Assembly: GCA_050309435.1 (NCBI GenBank)
Contig: JBNRMJ010000028.1
Location: 1 to 33,954 of the forward strand
DNA from: CAYXVJ01 sp050309435
GTDB taxonomy: Bacteria; Bacillota; Clostridia; Saccharofermentanales; Fastidiosipilaceae
Direction: 5' to 3'
Length of the DNA stretch: 33,954 bases
Below the pieces are notes generated by a model, which was not told the DNA's origin, searched no databases, and saw only the letters and a list, made by a program, of their open reading frames with translations. Made by a program: the position numbers and the translations under genes. Below, piece after piece: positions 16,455 through 24,537 of this stretch. How positions within the stretch are numbered: the first letter of the stretch is position 1; every line of letters starts with the position of its first letter.

Positions 16455-17561
16455 ATGTCTGACAAGATCTACAAAGTAGGTATCGTTGGTTGCGGCGGTA
16501 TCGCCAACGGCAAACATCTTCCCGCCCTGAAGGCCCAGAAGAACGTCGAAATTGTCTGGTTCTGCGACATCATCGAAGAGCGCGCCGTTAAGGCAGCCGA
16601 GGAATACGGTGTCGAAGGCGCCAAGGTCACCACCGATTACAAGGATGTCGTCAATGACAAGGACGTCGATGTTATCCATGTTCTGACCCCCAACCGCGAG
16701 CACTCCTTCATCACGATTGCCGCTCTGGATGCAGGCAAGCACGTTCTCTGCGAGAAGCCCATGGCCAAGACCTCGAAGGAAGCCCTCGAGATGGTCGAGG
16801 CAGCCAAGCGCTCCGGCAAGAAGCTGTCCATCGGTTACCAGGGTCGTCATCGTGCCGATTCCCAGTATCTGAAGGCTCTCGTCGAAGACGGCGAACTGGG
16901 TGATATCTACTACGCCAAGGCTCTGGCCATTCGTCGTCGCGGCGTTCCCACCTGGGGTGTTTTCCTGGATGCCGAAGCACAAGGCGGCGGTCCCTTGATC
17001 GATATCGGAACCCATGCTCTCGACCTCACCTTATGGCTGATGGACAACTACGAAGTTGATTATGTTGTCGGTAACTCCTACCGCAAGCTGGCCGATCGCG
17101 AGAATGCCGCGAACGGTTTCGGGCCCTGGGATCCCAAGGAGTTCACGGTTGAAGACTCCGCTTTCGGTTTCGTCACCATGAAGAACGGCGCCACCATCAC
17201 ACTCGAATCCAGCTGGGCTCTGAACATCCTCGATCCTCGCGAATCTTCGGCTACTCTCTGCGGTACCGAGGGCGGTGCGGATATGAACGATGGTCTGCGC
17301 ATCAACGGCGAGAAGCACAGCCGTCTCTATGAGTGGAAACCTCAGCTGCAGTCCGGCGGCGTTGCCTTCTTCGAAGGCGGCGGACAAGAGCCCGACTATA
17401 TGCGCGAGTGCCGCCTCTTCTATAAGGCGATCGACGAGGATACCGATCCGGTCGTCAAGCCCGAGCAGGCACTGGTCGTAACCCAGATCCTCGAAGCGAT
17501 TTACGAGTCTGCACAGACCCGTCGTCCTGTTTACTTCGACGAGAAGTACGGTAAGAAATAA
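16455..17561 (+). CDS. Gfo/Idh/MocA-family sugar oxidoreductase (first of two)
   Basis: 368 residues. The NAD(P) Rossmann motif GIVGCGGIANGKH is at residues 8-20 and the family motif EKPMAK at about 96-101. The catalytic-domain block GGGPLIDIGTHALDLTLW follows at about 177-194, with the conserved D and H of this family. Such enzymes oxidise or reduce one hydroxyl of a sugar, inositol or glycoside. The RGVPTWGVF and GPWDP stretches recall oxidoreductases of gut Firmicutes that act on glycosides at C3, but this is a recollection, not a search result. Codon use is strongly biased (lysine almost always AAG), which suggests high expression. AGAGGAG precedes the ATG. Confidence 0.85.
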   Translation: MSDKIYKVGIVGCGGIANGKHLPALKAQKNVEIVWFCDIIEERAVKAAEEYGVEGAKVTTDYKDVVNDKDVDVIHVLTPNREHSFITIAALDAGKHVLCEKPMAKTSKEALEMVEAAKRSGKKLSIGYQGRHRADSQYLKALVEDGELGDIYYAKALAIRRRGVPTWGVFLDAEAQGGGPLIDIGTHALDLTLWLMDNYEVDYVVGNSYRKLADRENAANGFGPWDPKEFTVEDSAFGFVTMKNGATITLESSWALNILDPRESSATLCGTEGGADMNDGLRINGEKHSRLYEWKPQLQSGGVAFFEGGGQEPDYMRECRLFYKAIDEDTDPVVKPEQALVVTQILEAIYESAQTRRPVYFDEKYGKK

Positions 17562-17568
17562 TCAAACG

Positions 17569-17581
17569 GTAAAGCGTTTAC
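17569..17581. promoter_or_regulatory. Possible LacI/CcpA-like operator (weak)
   Basis: GTAAA-GCG-TTTAC is a perfect inverted repeat with a three-base spacer and matches 12 of 14 positions of the catabolite-response consensus in one frame. It lies directly after the stop of the first oxidoreductase, inside the operon, which is an unusual place for an operator. Confidence 0.2.
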
Positions 17582-17621
17582 AAGGATCTTTGTGCAGACG
17601 AAAGTCAGTGCGAAGATCCTT
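17582..17621 (+). other. Long GAAA-tetraloop hairpin in the intercistronic gap
   Basis: AAGGATCTT (17582-17590) pairs perfectly with AAGATCCTT (17613-17621). Inside, GCA (17594-17596) pairs with TGC (17609-17611) and GAC (17597-17599) with GTC (17604-17606), closing a GAAA loop, a classic GNRA tetraloop. The only unpaired parts are small bulges. No U run follows, and the next gene starts 37 bases later with GGAGG, so this looks like an RNA stabiliser, processing site or partial attenuator and not a full terminator. Confidence 0.65.
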
Positions 17622-17658
17622 AAGTTTAACACCCCTTGTATGCGGAGGAACTGAATAA

Positions 17659-18573
17659 ATGTTTATTGGATTTTTAACATCATGTTTGCCGACTGTATCC
17701 CTCGACGAGAAGATCGAGTGGGCGAAGAATCATGGTTTTAAGGCTCTGGAAGTTGCCGTCTGGCCGCGCGAGAACGATCGCGACTACGCCAGCTCGGATA
17801 TCGACGTGGCCAACCTGACTCAGGAAGAAGCCGATGCGATCATGAAGAAGGTCCGTGACGCCGGTCTGGTCATCACCTCGCTGGCCTACTATGACAACAA
17901 CCTGGATCGCGATCCCGAGAAGCGTGCCTTCGTAAACAACCACACCATGAAGTGCATCGATGCCGCGGCCATGCTCGGTGTTGATTCGGTGGGTACCTTT
18001 GTCGGTCGTAATATCGATAAGTCCATCGAAGACAACTTCCCGGAATTCCAGGAAGTCTTCTCCAAGATCGTCGGTTATGCCGAGGAGAAGGGTGTCAAGA
18101 TTATCATCGAGAACTGCCCCATGGACGGCTGGCAGAAGCCCGGCGTGCCCGGCACGATCTCCTTTACCCCTCAGCTCTGGGAAGAGATGTTCCGTTTGGT
18201 TCCGAACAAGAACTTCGGTTTGAACTTCGATCCTTCTCATCTGTACTATCAGTTGATTGATTACAATAAGCTGATCAAACAGTTTAAGGACAGAATTTTC
18301 CATGTTCACGCCAAAGACGCCGAACTCTTCGAAGACAAGCTTTCCTATTACGGTATTCATGACGCTTTCTTCGGCAGCGAAGGCTGGTGGCGTTTCCGCA
18401 TGCCCGGCCTCGGTAAGGTCGACCTTAAAGGCATGGTCGAAGCGCTGCGTGAAATCGGCTATGACGGCGTGATCAGCATCGAGCACGAAGATCACCTCTA
18501 TGAGGGATCCAACGAGAAGGTTTACGAAGGTCTCGAATTAGGTCTTTCCTACCTTCAGACATTCGTAAAATAA
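17659..18573 (+). CDS. Sugar isomerase/epimerase-like TIM barrel (second of the operon)
   Basis: 304 residues, longer than the first barrel of the operon. The metal ligands of the xylose-isomerase-like fold are in place: E in IIIENCPMDGW, D and H in GLNFDPSHLYYQ, H in FHVHAKDAE, and E in VISIEHEDH. The insert around GSEGWWRFRMPGLGKVDL is typical of a subfamily found beside Gfo/Idh/MocA enzymes. That pairing is known from keto-sugar metabolism and from oxidation-first glycoside cleavage, but this protein is not directly assignable. GGAGG precedes ATG 17659, and the stop is 12 bases before the next gene. Codon use is strongly biased, as in the preceding gene. Confidence 0.82.
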   Translation: MFIGFLTSCLPTVSLDEKIEWAKNHGFKALEVAVWPRENDRDYASSDIDVANLTQEEADAIMKKVRDAGLVITSLAYYDNNLDRDPEKRAFVNNHTMKCIDAAAMLGVDSVGTFVGRNIDKSIEDNFPEFQEVFSKIVGYAEEKGVKIIIENCPMDGWQKPGVPGTISFTPQLWEEMFRLVPNKNFGLNFDPSHLYYQLIDYNKLIKQFKDRIFHVHAKDAELFEDKLSYYGIHDAFFGSEGWWRFRMPGLGKVDLKGMVEALREIGYDGVISIEHEDHLYEGSNEKVYEGLELGLSYLQTFVK

Positions 18574-18585
18574 GAGGGCGGTAAA

Positions 18586-19701
18586 TTGAGTAAGACTTAC
18601 AATTTAGGCATTGTCGGCTATGGCGGCATGGCCGGATGGCATCATCAGAACATGGAGCGTGCTCCGCAGGTCGTGCCCTACGGTGTTTACGACATCGATC
18701 CGGAGCGTACCGCTCTGGGTGTCGAACGCGGCTTGAAGGGTTATGCTTCGCTCGACGAGATCCTAGCGGATCCGGCGATCGACATTATCCTGCTGACTTG
18801 TCCCAACAACTTCCATGCCGAGTACTCCATCCGCGCGATGAGAGCCGGTAAGAACGTAATCTGCGAAAAGCCGGTTACGATGAATTCGGCCGAACTGATC
18901 GAAGTCATTCGCGCCAAGGAAGAAACAGGCATGCATTTCTCGGTTCATCAGAACCGGCGCTGGGACGGCGATTACCTGACTGTGCGAAAAACGATCGAAG
19001 AGGGCCTGATCGGAAAACCCTTCGTGATTCGTTCCAAGGTTCTGGGTTCCCGCGGCGTACCGGAAGGCTGGCGTACGCACAAGGAAACGGGCGGAGGTAT
19101 GATGCTCGACTGGGGTGTTCATCTCCTCGATCAGATCGTCATGATGATCCCCGAGAAAATCGTGCGCGTCAACGCCAAAATGTACCACACATCCTACGAC
19201 GAAGTCGATGACGGCTTTATCGCCGATTTCGAGTTCGAGTCGGGCTTACTGGTTTCGGTTGAAGTGGATACGGTTGCTTTCGTCAACGAACCGCGCTGGA
19301 TCGTGCGCGGCGACATCGGTACCGCGGTCGTCGAAGACTGGGACATCAACGGTAAAATTGTTCGCGCTCGCGACAAGAATACGGTTTGGGAAGACGAAAT
19401 TCTTTATACGTCCGCAGGACCGACCAAGACCATGGCACCACGTACCCGTTTTAGCGAAGAGACTCTCGACTTGCCGGTTGTCAGAGCGGACTGGATGGAG
19501 TTTTACCACAACTACGCAGCGGTTCTCGACGGTACGGCGAAGCCCTTCGTCCTGCCGGGTCAAAACCTTTACGTGATGAAGCTGATGGAAGCCTGTTTCC
19601 GTTCTTCGGACGAGCACCGGACCATCGAGATCGATTTCACGCTTGACGAACTGACGAAGAACCCGCTTGGCGCCGCAGATCCCGTCATCGTTGATATCTA
19701 A
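18586..19701 (+). CDS. Gfo/Idh/MocA-family sugar oxidoreductase (second of two)
   Basis: 371 residues. The start is TTG 18586, with GAGGGCGG upstream; it must be near the true start because the Rossmann motif GIVGYGGMAG already lies at residues 8-17. EKPVTM is at about 94-99, followed by VHQNRRWDGDY and the catalytic-domain GGGMMLDWGVHLLDQ with the conserved aspartate and histidine. It is distinct from the first oxidoreductase (different length, motifs and less extreme codon use), so the operon carries two dehydrogenases and two isomerases, enough for oxidation, rearrangement or elimination, and re-reduction of a sugar. A strong terminator follows. Confidence 0.83.
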   Translation: MSKTYNLGIVGYGGMAGWHHQNMERAPQVVPYGVYDIDPERTALGVERGLKGYASLDEILADPAIDIILLTCPNNFHAEYSIRAMRAGKNVICEKPVTMNSAELIEVIRAKEETGMHFSVHQNRRWDGDYLTVRKTIEEGLIGKPFVIRSKVLGSRGVPEGWRTHKETGGGMMLDWGVHLLDQIVMMIPEKIVRVNAKMYHTSYDEVDDGFIADFEFESGLLVSVEVDTVAFVNEPRWIVRGDIGTAVVEDWDINGKIVRARDKNTVWEDEILYTSAGPTKTMAPRTRFSEETLDLPVVRADWMEFYHNYAAVLDGTAKPFVLPGQNLYVMKLMEACFRSSDEHRTIEIDFTLDELTKNPLGAADPVIVDI

Positions 19702-19726
19702 ACGTTCTTGAAAAACTCAAGTTTTT

Positions 19727-19771
19727 ATACCTCCGAACCGGAAAGATCCCCGGTCCGGAGGTATTTCTTTT
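19727..19771 (+). terminator. Strong rho-independent terminator of the isomerase/oxidoreductase operon
   Basis: ATACCTCCG (19727-19735) pairs with CGGAGGTAT (19756-19764), with an inner CCGG/CCGG extension, and the stem is followed by TTCTTTTT. It sits 25 bases after the stop. A weaker CTTG/CAAG hairpin with a T run precedes it. Confidence 0.9.
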
Positions 19772-19987
19772 TAAGCGGTATGTGCATCGGGAAAACTCCT
19801 TGCGGTTGCAGGAGAGGGAATTTCGGCCGTATTTCTGAATGAATGTTAACAATCGTTAGAAAATCAGCGGATCAGGAAGCCTTTCTCAACAGAGCGGCTC
19901 GCAATTCTGCTACTATTTCAATTGTCATTAAACTGCCGTTTTGTCGGCATTTGTTTGATTTAATGGATCATGAACTTAGGAGGCTTA

Positions 19988-20665
19988 ATGAGAAAATCAA
20001 TCATTCGAAGCCAAGACCTCTGGGACCTTGGCAAGAGCCTGGCCGGACCTTATCTGGCTTCTTTCGACAAACCTTGGGACGCTCTGGCCGGTATCGGCGA
20101 ACTGATAAGAAACCTGGGCGCCTCTTTGTCCGAAGAAGAGTATGACTGCCTCGGCGAAGACGTCTGGGTCGCGAAATCCGCTTCGGTTATGCCTTCCGCC
20201 TATATTAAAGGGCCGGCGATCATCGGCCCGAAAAGCGAACTTCGGCACGGAGCCTTTATCCGCGGAAATGCCCTGGTCGGCGCAAACTGCGTGGTCGGTA
20301 ACTCCACCGAGCTGAAAAATGTTATTTTGTTTGATCATGTGGAAGTACCGCATTTCAATTATATCGGTGATTCGATCCTGGGAACTTATGCCCATCTGGG
20401 TGCCGGCGCCATCACCTCCAATGTGAAAGGCGATCGCAAGCCGGTGGTGATTCGCACGCCCGACGGGTCGATCGGGACCGGCCTTCGGAAAATGGGTGCT
20501 TTGATCGGTGATCACGTCGAGATCGGCTGTCAGACTGTACTGAATCCGGGTACGATCGTAGGCCGGGGATCCCGTGTTTATCCCCTGACCCTGCTACGCG
20601 GCACCATTCCACCTGATAGCCTCGTGAAACAAGACGGCAGTATTCATCCGCTTCTCCAAAAGTAA
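19988..20665 (+). CDS. GlmU-like left-handed beta-helix protein
   Basis: 225 residues from ATG 19988, which follows AGGAGG; the in-frame ATG at 19970 has no ribosome site. After a helical N-terminus (residues 1-55, WDLGKSLAGPYLASFDKPWDAL) the chain is a left-handed parallel beta helix of hexapeptide repeats from about residue 58 to 205, with the turn SVMPSAYIKGPAIIGP and the loop GAGAITSNVKGD. It resembles the acetyltransferase half of GlmU. Clostridial proteins of this sort are usually called UDP-N-acetylglucosamine pyrophosphorylase-like, but the nucleotidyltransferase half is missing, so an acyltransferase or sugar-nucleotide-binding role is more likely. The gene ends 19 bases before gdhA. 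Confidence 0.7.
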   Translation: MRKSIIRSQDLWDLGKSLAGPYLASFDKPWDALAGIGELIRNLGASLSEEEYDCLGEDVWVAKSASVMPSAYIKGPAIIGPKSELRHGAFIRGNALVGANCVVGNSTELKNVILFDHVEVPHFNYIGDSILGTYAHLGAGAITSNVKGDRKPVVIRTPDGSIGTGLRKMGALIGDHVEIGCQTVLNPGTIVGRGSRVYPLTLLRGTIPPDSLVKQDGSIHPLLQK

Positions 20666-20684
20666 GAAAAAGGAAGATCCGAAT

Positions 20685-22013
20685 ATGCATTATACAGAGC
20701 GAGTTTTAACAACATTGCAAAGGCAATACCCCGGCCAGCCCGAGTTTCTGCAAGCGGCGGCTGAGATTCTGGCGTCGGTCCGCGTCGTCGTGGACGAACG
20801 ACCCGAGTTCGAAGCGGCGGCGATTCTGGAACGTCTCGTCGAGCCCGAGCGAATGATCACTTTCCGCGTATGCTGGCAAGATGATCAGGGGAAATTTCAG
20901 GTCAATCGCGGTATTCGCGTGCAGTACAACTCTGCTCTCGGCCCTTATAAAGGCGGTATTCGTTTTCATCCTTCCGTGAATCAGTCGATCATCCGTTTCC
21001 TGGGTCTGGAACAAACGCTGAAAAATTCGCTGACCGGTCTGCCGATGGGCGGCGCCAAAGGCGGCAGCGACTTCAATCCCCGAGGTAAGAGCGAGGGAGA
21101 AGTGATGCGTTTTTGTCAGAGTTTTATGACCGAACTTTACCGTCACATCGGTCCCAATACGGATGTCCCGGCCGGTGACATCGGTGTCGGCGCACGCGAA
21201 ATCGGCTATCTTTACGGGCAATATAAACGCATCGTCAACGACAGCACCGGCGTCCTGACGGGTAAATCTCCGCTTTACGGCGGTTCTCTGGGACGCAGCG
21301 AAGCCACGGGCCACGGTCTGCTTTATTTGCTTTCTCATATTCTTGAGAGTCGAAAAGAATCGGTCGAAGGGAAGAAGATCGTTGTCTCCGGCAGCGGAAA
21401 CGTCGCTTACTATGCCGTAAAAAAAGCGCAGGAACTCGGTGCCGCGGTCATAGCCATGAGCGATTCCGACGGTTGGATTCACGATCCCGAGGGCATTAAA
21501 CTCGAAGTTGTTGCGAAGATTAAACAGCAGCGGCGCGGACGTATCCGCGAGTATGCAGACGAAGTGAAGGGAGCCGTTTATCACGAAGGAAAGGGCATCT
21601 GGAGTCTGCCCTGCGACATCGCCTTACCCTGCGCGACACAAAACGAGCTGGATCAAAAAGATGCCGCCGAACTGATCCGGAACGGCTGTATGCTGGTTGC
21701 GGAAGGTGCGAATATGCCGACCACCGCGGAGGCGGTTTTGGCCCTGCACGAAGCAGGCGTGCTTTATGTACCGGGTAAAGCATCGAATGCAGGAGGTGTT
21801 GCCGTTTCCGGTTTAGAGATGAGTCAAAATGCTCAGCATCTGATGTGGACGGCAGACGAGGTCGATGCCCGTCTGCGCCAAATCATCTCTTCCATCTATC
21901 AGGAGATTTCCGATACGGCTGCCGCTTACGGACGGCCCGGCAACTACGAATTTGGTGCCAATGCGGCCGGTTTCATTCGTGTGGCCGAAGCGATGCTGGC
22001 GCTCGGTATCTGA
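20685..22013 (+). CDS. gdhA: NADP-type glutamate dehydrogenase
   Basis: 442 residues, the normal length of the hexameric small-type enzyme. The substrate domain shows GPYKGGIRFHPSV (residues 86-98), the catalytic lysine K125 in PMGGAKGGSDF, and PAGDIGVGAREIGYL. The dinucleotide fold starts at GSGNVAYYA (about 236-244), where S in place of the second G-rich position and the lack of an acidic residue after the strand fit NADP use only loosely. It makes glutamate from 2-oxoglutarate and ammonia. AAGGAAG precedes the ATG. It is convergent with nadE with only 21 bases between the stops and no visible terminator. Confidence 0.95.
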   Translation: MHYTERVLTTLQRQYPGQPEFLQAAAEILASVRVVVDERPEFEAAAILERLVEPERMITFRVCWQDDQGKFQVNRGIRVQYNSALGPYKGGIRFHPSVNQSIIRFLGLEQTLKNSLTGLPMGGAKGGSDFNPRGKSEGEVMRFCQSFMTELYRHIGPNTDVPAGDIGVGAREIGYLYGQYKRIVNDSTGVLTGKSPLYGGSLGRSEATGHGLLYLLSHILESRKESVEGKKIVVSGSGNVAYYAVKKAQELGAAVIAMSDSDGWIHDPEGIKLEVVAKIKQQRRGRIREYADEVKGAVYHEGKGIWSLPCDIALPCATQNELDQKDAAELIRNGCMLVAEGANMPTTAEAVLALHEAGVLYVPGKASNAGGVAVSGLEMSQNAQHLMWTADEVDARLRQIISSIYQEISDTAAAYGRPGNYEFGANAAGFIRVAEAMLALGI

Positions 22014-22034
22014 TATTCCGTATTTTCCGACTGA

Positions 22035-24014
22035 TCAATCCGCATGGATTTCGTCCAATGCGGCCAGCCAGGCAGCCGAAGAAGCGTCCGAGGGCATGCG
22101 CCAGTCGCCGCGGGGCGATAGCGAAACGGTACCGACTTTCGGTCCGTCGGGCATAGCCGAACGCTTGAATTGCTGATTAAAAAACCTTCTGTAAAAGACC
22201 TTGAGCCAACGCAGGATTGTAGCGGCATCATAGGTCTTTTCTTCTGAAAATGCGTGCTTCGCCATGTAAAAGAGGCGGACGGGATCGACGCCGTGTCTCA
22301 TGACATGATACAAAAAGAAGTCGTGCAGCTCATAAGGGCCGGTCGAGTCCTCGGTATGCTGGACGATGTTTCCTTCTTTATCGGGCGGCAGCAGTTCCGG
22401 ACTGATCGGCGTGTTGTAGACGGAGTCCAGAAGTGTTGCGATTTCTTTTGACCCTTCGGCTTCGGCTTGTCTGGCGCGCCAGTGAATCAGATGTTTGACC
22501 AGTGTTTTCGGAACGGAAGCATTGACACCGTACATACTCATCTGGTCGCCGTTATAAGTGCACCAGCCGAGTGCGAGTTCCGATAAGTCTCCGGTGCCGA
22601 TGACCAGACCGTTGACCTGATTGGCAATATCCATCAGGATCTGGGTACGTTCACGAGCCTGACTGTTTTCGTAGGTGATATCGTGCAGATCCGGATCGTG
22701 GCCGATGTCTGCGAAGTGCTGCAGGACCGCTTCTCGAATCGAAACCTCCCGGATGGTGACGCCATAAGCCTCCATCAGCCGGATTGCGTTTTGATACGTG
22801 TGATCCGTCGTGCCGAATCCGGGCATAGTCACCGCAATGATATCCGATAAGGGTTTACCCATTTTTTTATAAGCTTCGATAATGACCAGGAGCGCCAGAG
22901 TGGAATCTAAACCGCCCGAGATACCGATGACGGCGCAAGGACTTCCCGTATGCAGCAAGCGCTTCACCAAACCGTGCGCCTGGATGTTGAAAACATCGTG
23001 GCAGCGCAGATCCAGAGTTGAGGGATCTGCGGGCACGAAAGGCCGGGGATTGATTTCGCGATCGAGCTGCTCCCATTTAGTAGAAGAAAAAGGACGGGGC
23101 ACATGGGTTCGCGGCAGACGCGAGACCTTGTTTCGTTGTGTCCCGAAGGCCTTGTTATGTCGGCGTTCGGATAAGAGTAGATCAAAATCGACATCCGCAT
23201 AGCAAAGGCTGCTCTCGCCTTCGACGAAGAGTTCGGCTTCTTTCAGGATACGTCCGTTTTCGGCGATCAGAGAGTGGGCGGAAAAGACCAGGTCCGTGCT
23301 CGACTCGCCGGGGCCGGCATCGGCATACACATAAACACAATGCAAAGCAGCCGACTGCTGACTGATCAGGCGACGGCGATACTCGCTTTTTCCGACCAGT
23401 TCGTTGGAAGCGGACAGATTCAGAATAATGGCGGCACCGTCCAGGGCCATCTCCGAAGACGGCGGGATCGGCACCCATAAATCTTCGCAGATTTCAATTC
23501 CGAGCAGGATCTCTTTTCCTTCGAAGGCAAAAGAGAAGAGCTGCTTGCCAAAGGGGACTGTCTGACCCGCCAGCTTCATCTCATGTAATCCGGCTTGCAG
23601 TTGCAGTCCGGAGGTAAACCATCTGGCTTCATAAAATTCCCGGCTGTTGGGCAGATGAGATTTTGGCACGGCGCCGAGAATCAGGCCGTTTTGAATGAAG
23701 ACCGCACAGTTAAACAAATTGTTTTCATAAGACAAAGCGGCACCCGCGACAAAAGCTAGATCCGGAAAATCGAGGGATGCCCGGACCAGGTCCCCGATCG
23801 CTTCTTCTGTTTGTCTAAGAAGCTCTTCCTGATAGAAGAGGTCGGCTGCGGTATATCCGCTCAGCGAGAGTTCGGGAAAGCAGACGACCTGTATCTTCCG
23901 GTCCGCGGCGGCTGCCAGGATCTCTTTTATCTTCGCTGCATTGAAGGCAGGGTCGGCAATGCGAAGCTCCGGGGATGCGGTGGCTACACGGAAAAAACGA
24001 CTGGAATTCGTCAT
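22035..24014 (-). CDS. nadE: Glutamine-dependent NAD(+) synthetase
   Basis: 659 residues from the ATG at 24014; a GTG at 24047 would add 11 residues, and neither start has an ideal ribosome site (AAAGGA is 12 bases before the ATG). The N-terminal nitrilase-type glutaminase carries the triad E48 (FPELSLSGY), K118 (VPKSHLP) and C176 (IEICEDLW). The C-terminal synthetase has the ATP loop SGGLDS (366-371) and GTGDLSELALGWCTYNGD. It amidates nicotinate adenine dinucleotide to NAD with glutamine-derived ammonia. This two-domain form is common in Clostridia. It stands alone on the minus strand. Confidence 0.95.
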   Translation of the reverse strand: MTNSSRFFRVATASPELRIADPAFNAAKIKEILAAAADRKIQVVCFPELSLSGYTAADLFYQEELLRQTEEAIGDLVRASLDFPDLAFVAGAALSYENNLFNCAVFIQNGLILGAVPKSHLPNSREFYEARWFTSGLQLQAGLHEMKLAGQTVPFGKQLFSFAFEGKEILLGIEICEDLWVPIPPSSEMALDGAAIILNLSASNELVGKSEYRRRLISQQSAALHCVYVYADAGPGESSTDLVFSAHSLIAENGRILKEAELFVEGESSLCYADVDFDLLLSERRHNKAFGTQRNKVSRLPRTHVPRPFSSTKWEQLDREINPRPFVPADPSTLDLRCHDVFNIQAHGLVKRLLHTGSPCAVIGISGGLDSTLALLVIIEAYKKMGKPLSDIIAVTMPGFGTTDHTYQNAIRLMEAYGVTIREVSIREAVLQHFADIGHDPDLHDITYENSQARERTQILMDIANQVNGLVIGTGDLSELALGWCTYNGDQMSMYGVNASVPKTLVKHLIHWRARQAEAEGSKEIATLLDSVYNTPISPELLPPDKEGNIVQHTEDSTGPYELHDFFLYHVMRHGVDPVRLFYMAKHAFSEEKTYDAATILRWLKVFYRRFFNQQFKRSAMPDGPKVGTVSLSPRGDWRMPSDASSAAWLAALDEIHAD

Positions 24015-24537
24015 AGCGGCTGATGATCCTTTCGCTAGAAGCGCCACGCAATGCGATCACGCTCCGACAGTATCTTTGAAATCATTATATCCCTACCTCG
24101 ACCTTTTGGGTATCTAAACGGACTCGTACGATGCACGTCATTATTAAGTTGCACAAAATAATTACATATATAAATTATCCTTAACGATAATGGTTTTGCA
24201 CATTATATTGCTTTCTGACAAATTGGGTTTTTATGCTAAATATCTTACTTACAAAAGACCTTATTATTAAGTGTAATTTTTATGAATGTGAAGCATAAAC
24301 CACGAAAATCGCAGAAAATCATTAAATGTGTGAGAGAATAAACTTCATAAATGTGATTTTGACAACATACGTTTGACAGTGATGGTAATTTTATGTGAAT
24401 AGGTATAAGGGGACTGGCTCGCCTGAATTTTACGTTTTTAGAAAATATGCATACGTTGTTTATTTTTTTCAATGCTTGAATAGTTTACATAAGTGTTTAC
24501 ATTCTGTCCGAATCAGTTACCAAAAAGGAGAAATCCT
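24015..24537. other. AT-rich non-coding region with repeated boxes
   Basis: No gene is seen in about 520 bases. From 24110 on the composition drops sharply to AT-rich. It holds two TTTGACA boxes 14 bases apart (24358-24364, 24372-24378), two GTTTACAT boxes 12 bases apart (24483-24490, 24495-24502), and the ribosome site AAAAAGGAG (24521-24529). It probably carried the promoter and operators of the transporter operon now broken downstream. No convincing -10 box partners the TTGACA boxes. Confidence 0.45.

Noticed and set aside
16428..17015. Open frame of 195 codons antisense to the first oxidoreductase
   Set aside because: Shadow of a highly codon-biased gene; no start signal.
17569..17581. 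Catabolite-response element controlling the operon
   Set aside because: Kept only as a weak site: it lies inside the operon after a stop codon and misses two consensus positions.
17680..18495. Open frame of 271 codons antisense to the second isomerase gene
   Set aside because: Same cause: the strongly biased codons (GAG, AAG, GAC) of the real gene remove stops opposite. No protein motif was recognised.
15584..19701. A complete C-glycoside lyase system
   Set aside because: The small partner subunit of the known lyases is not encoded here, and the assignment of the barrels rests on fold-level motifs; it is listed only as a hypothesis.
24182..24192. TTAACGATAAT shared by the two AT-rich islands (also near 33942)
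   Set aside because: An 11-base match between two AT-rich stretches in a window this size is expected by chance.
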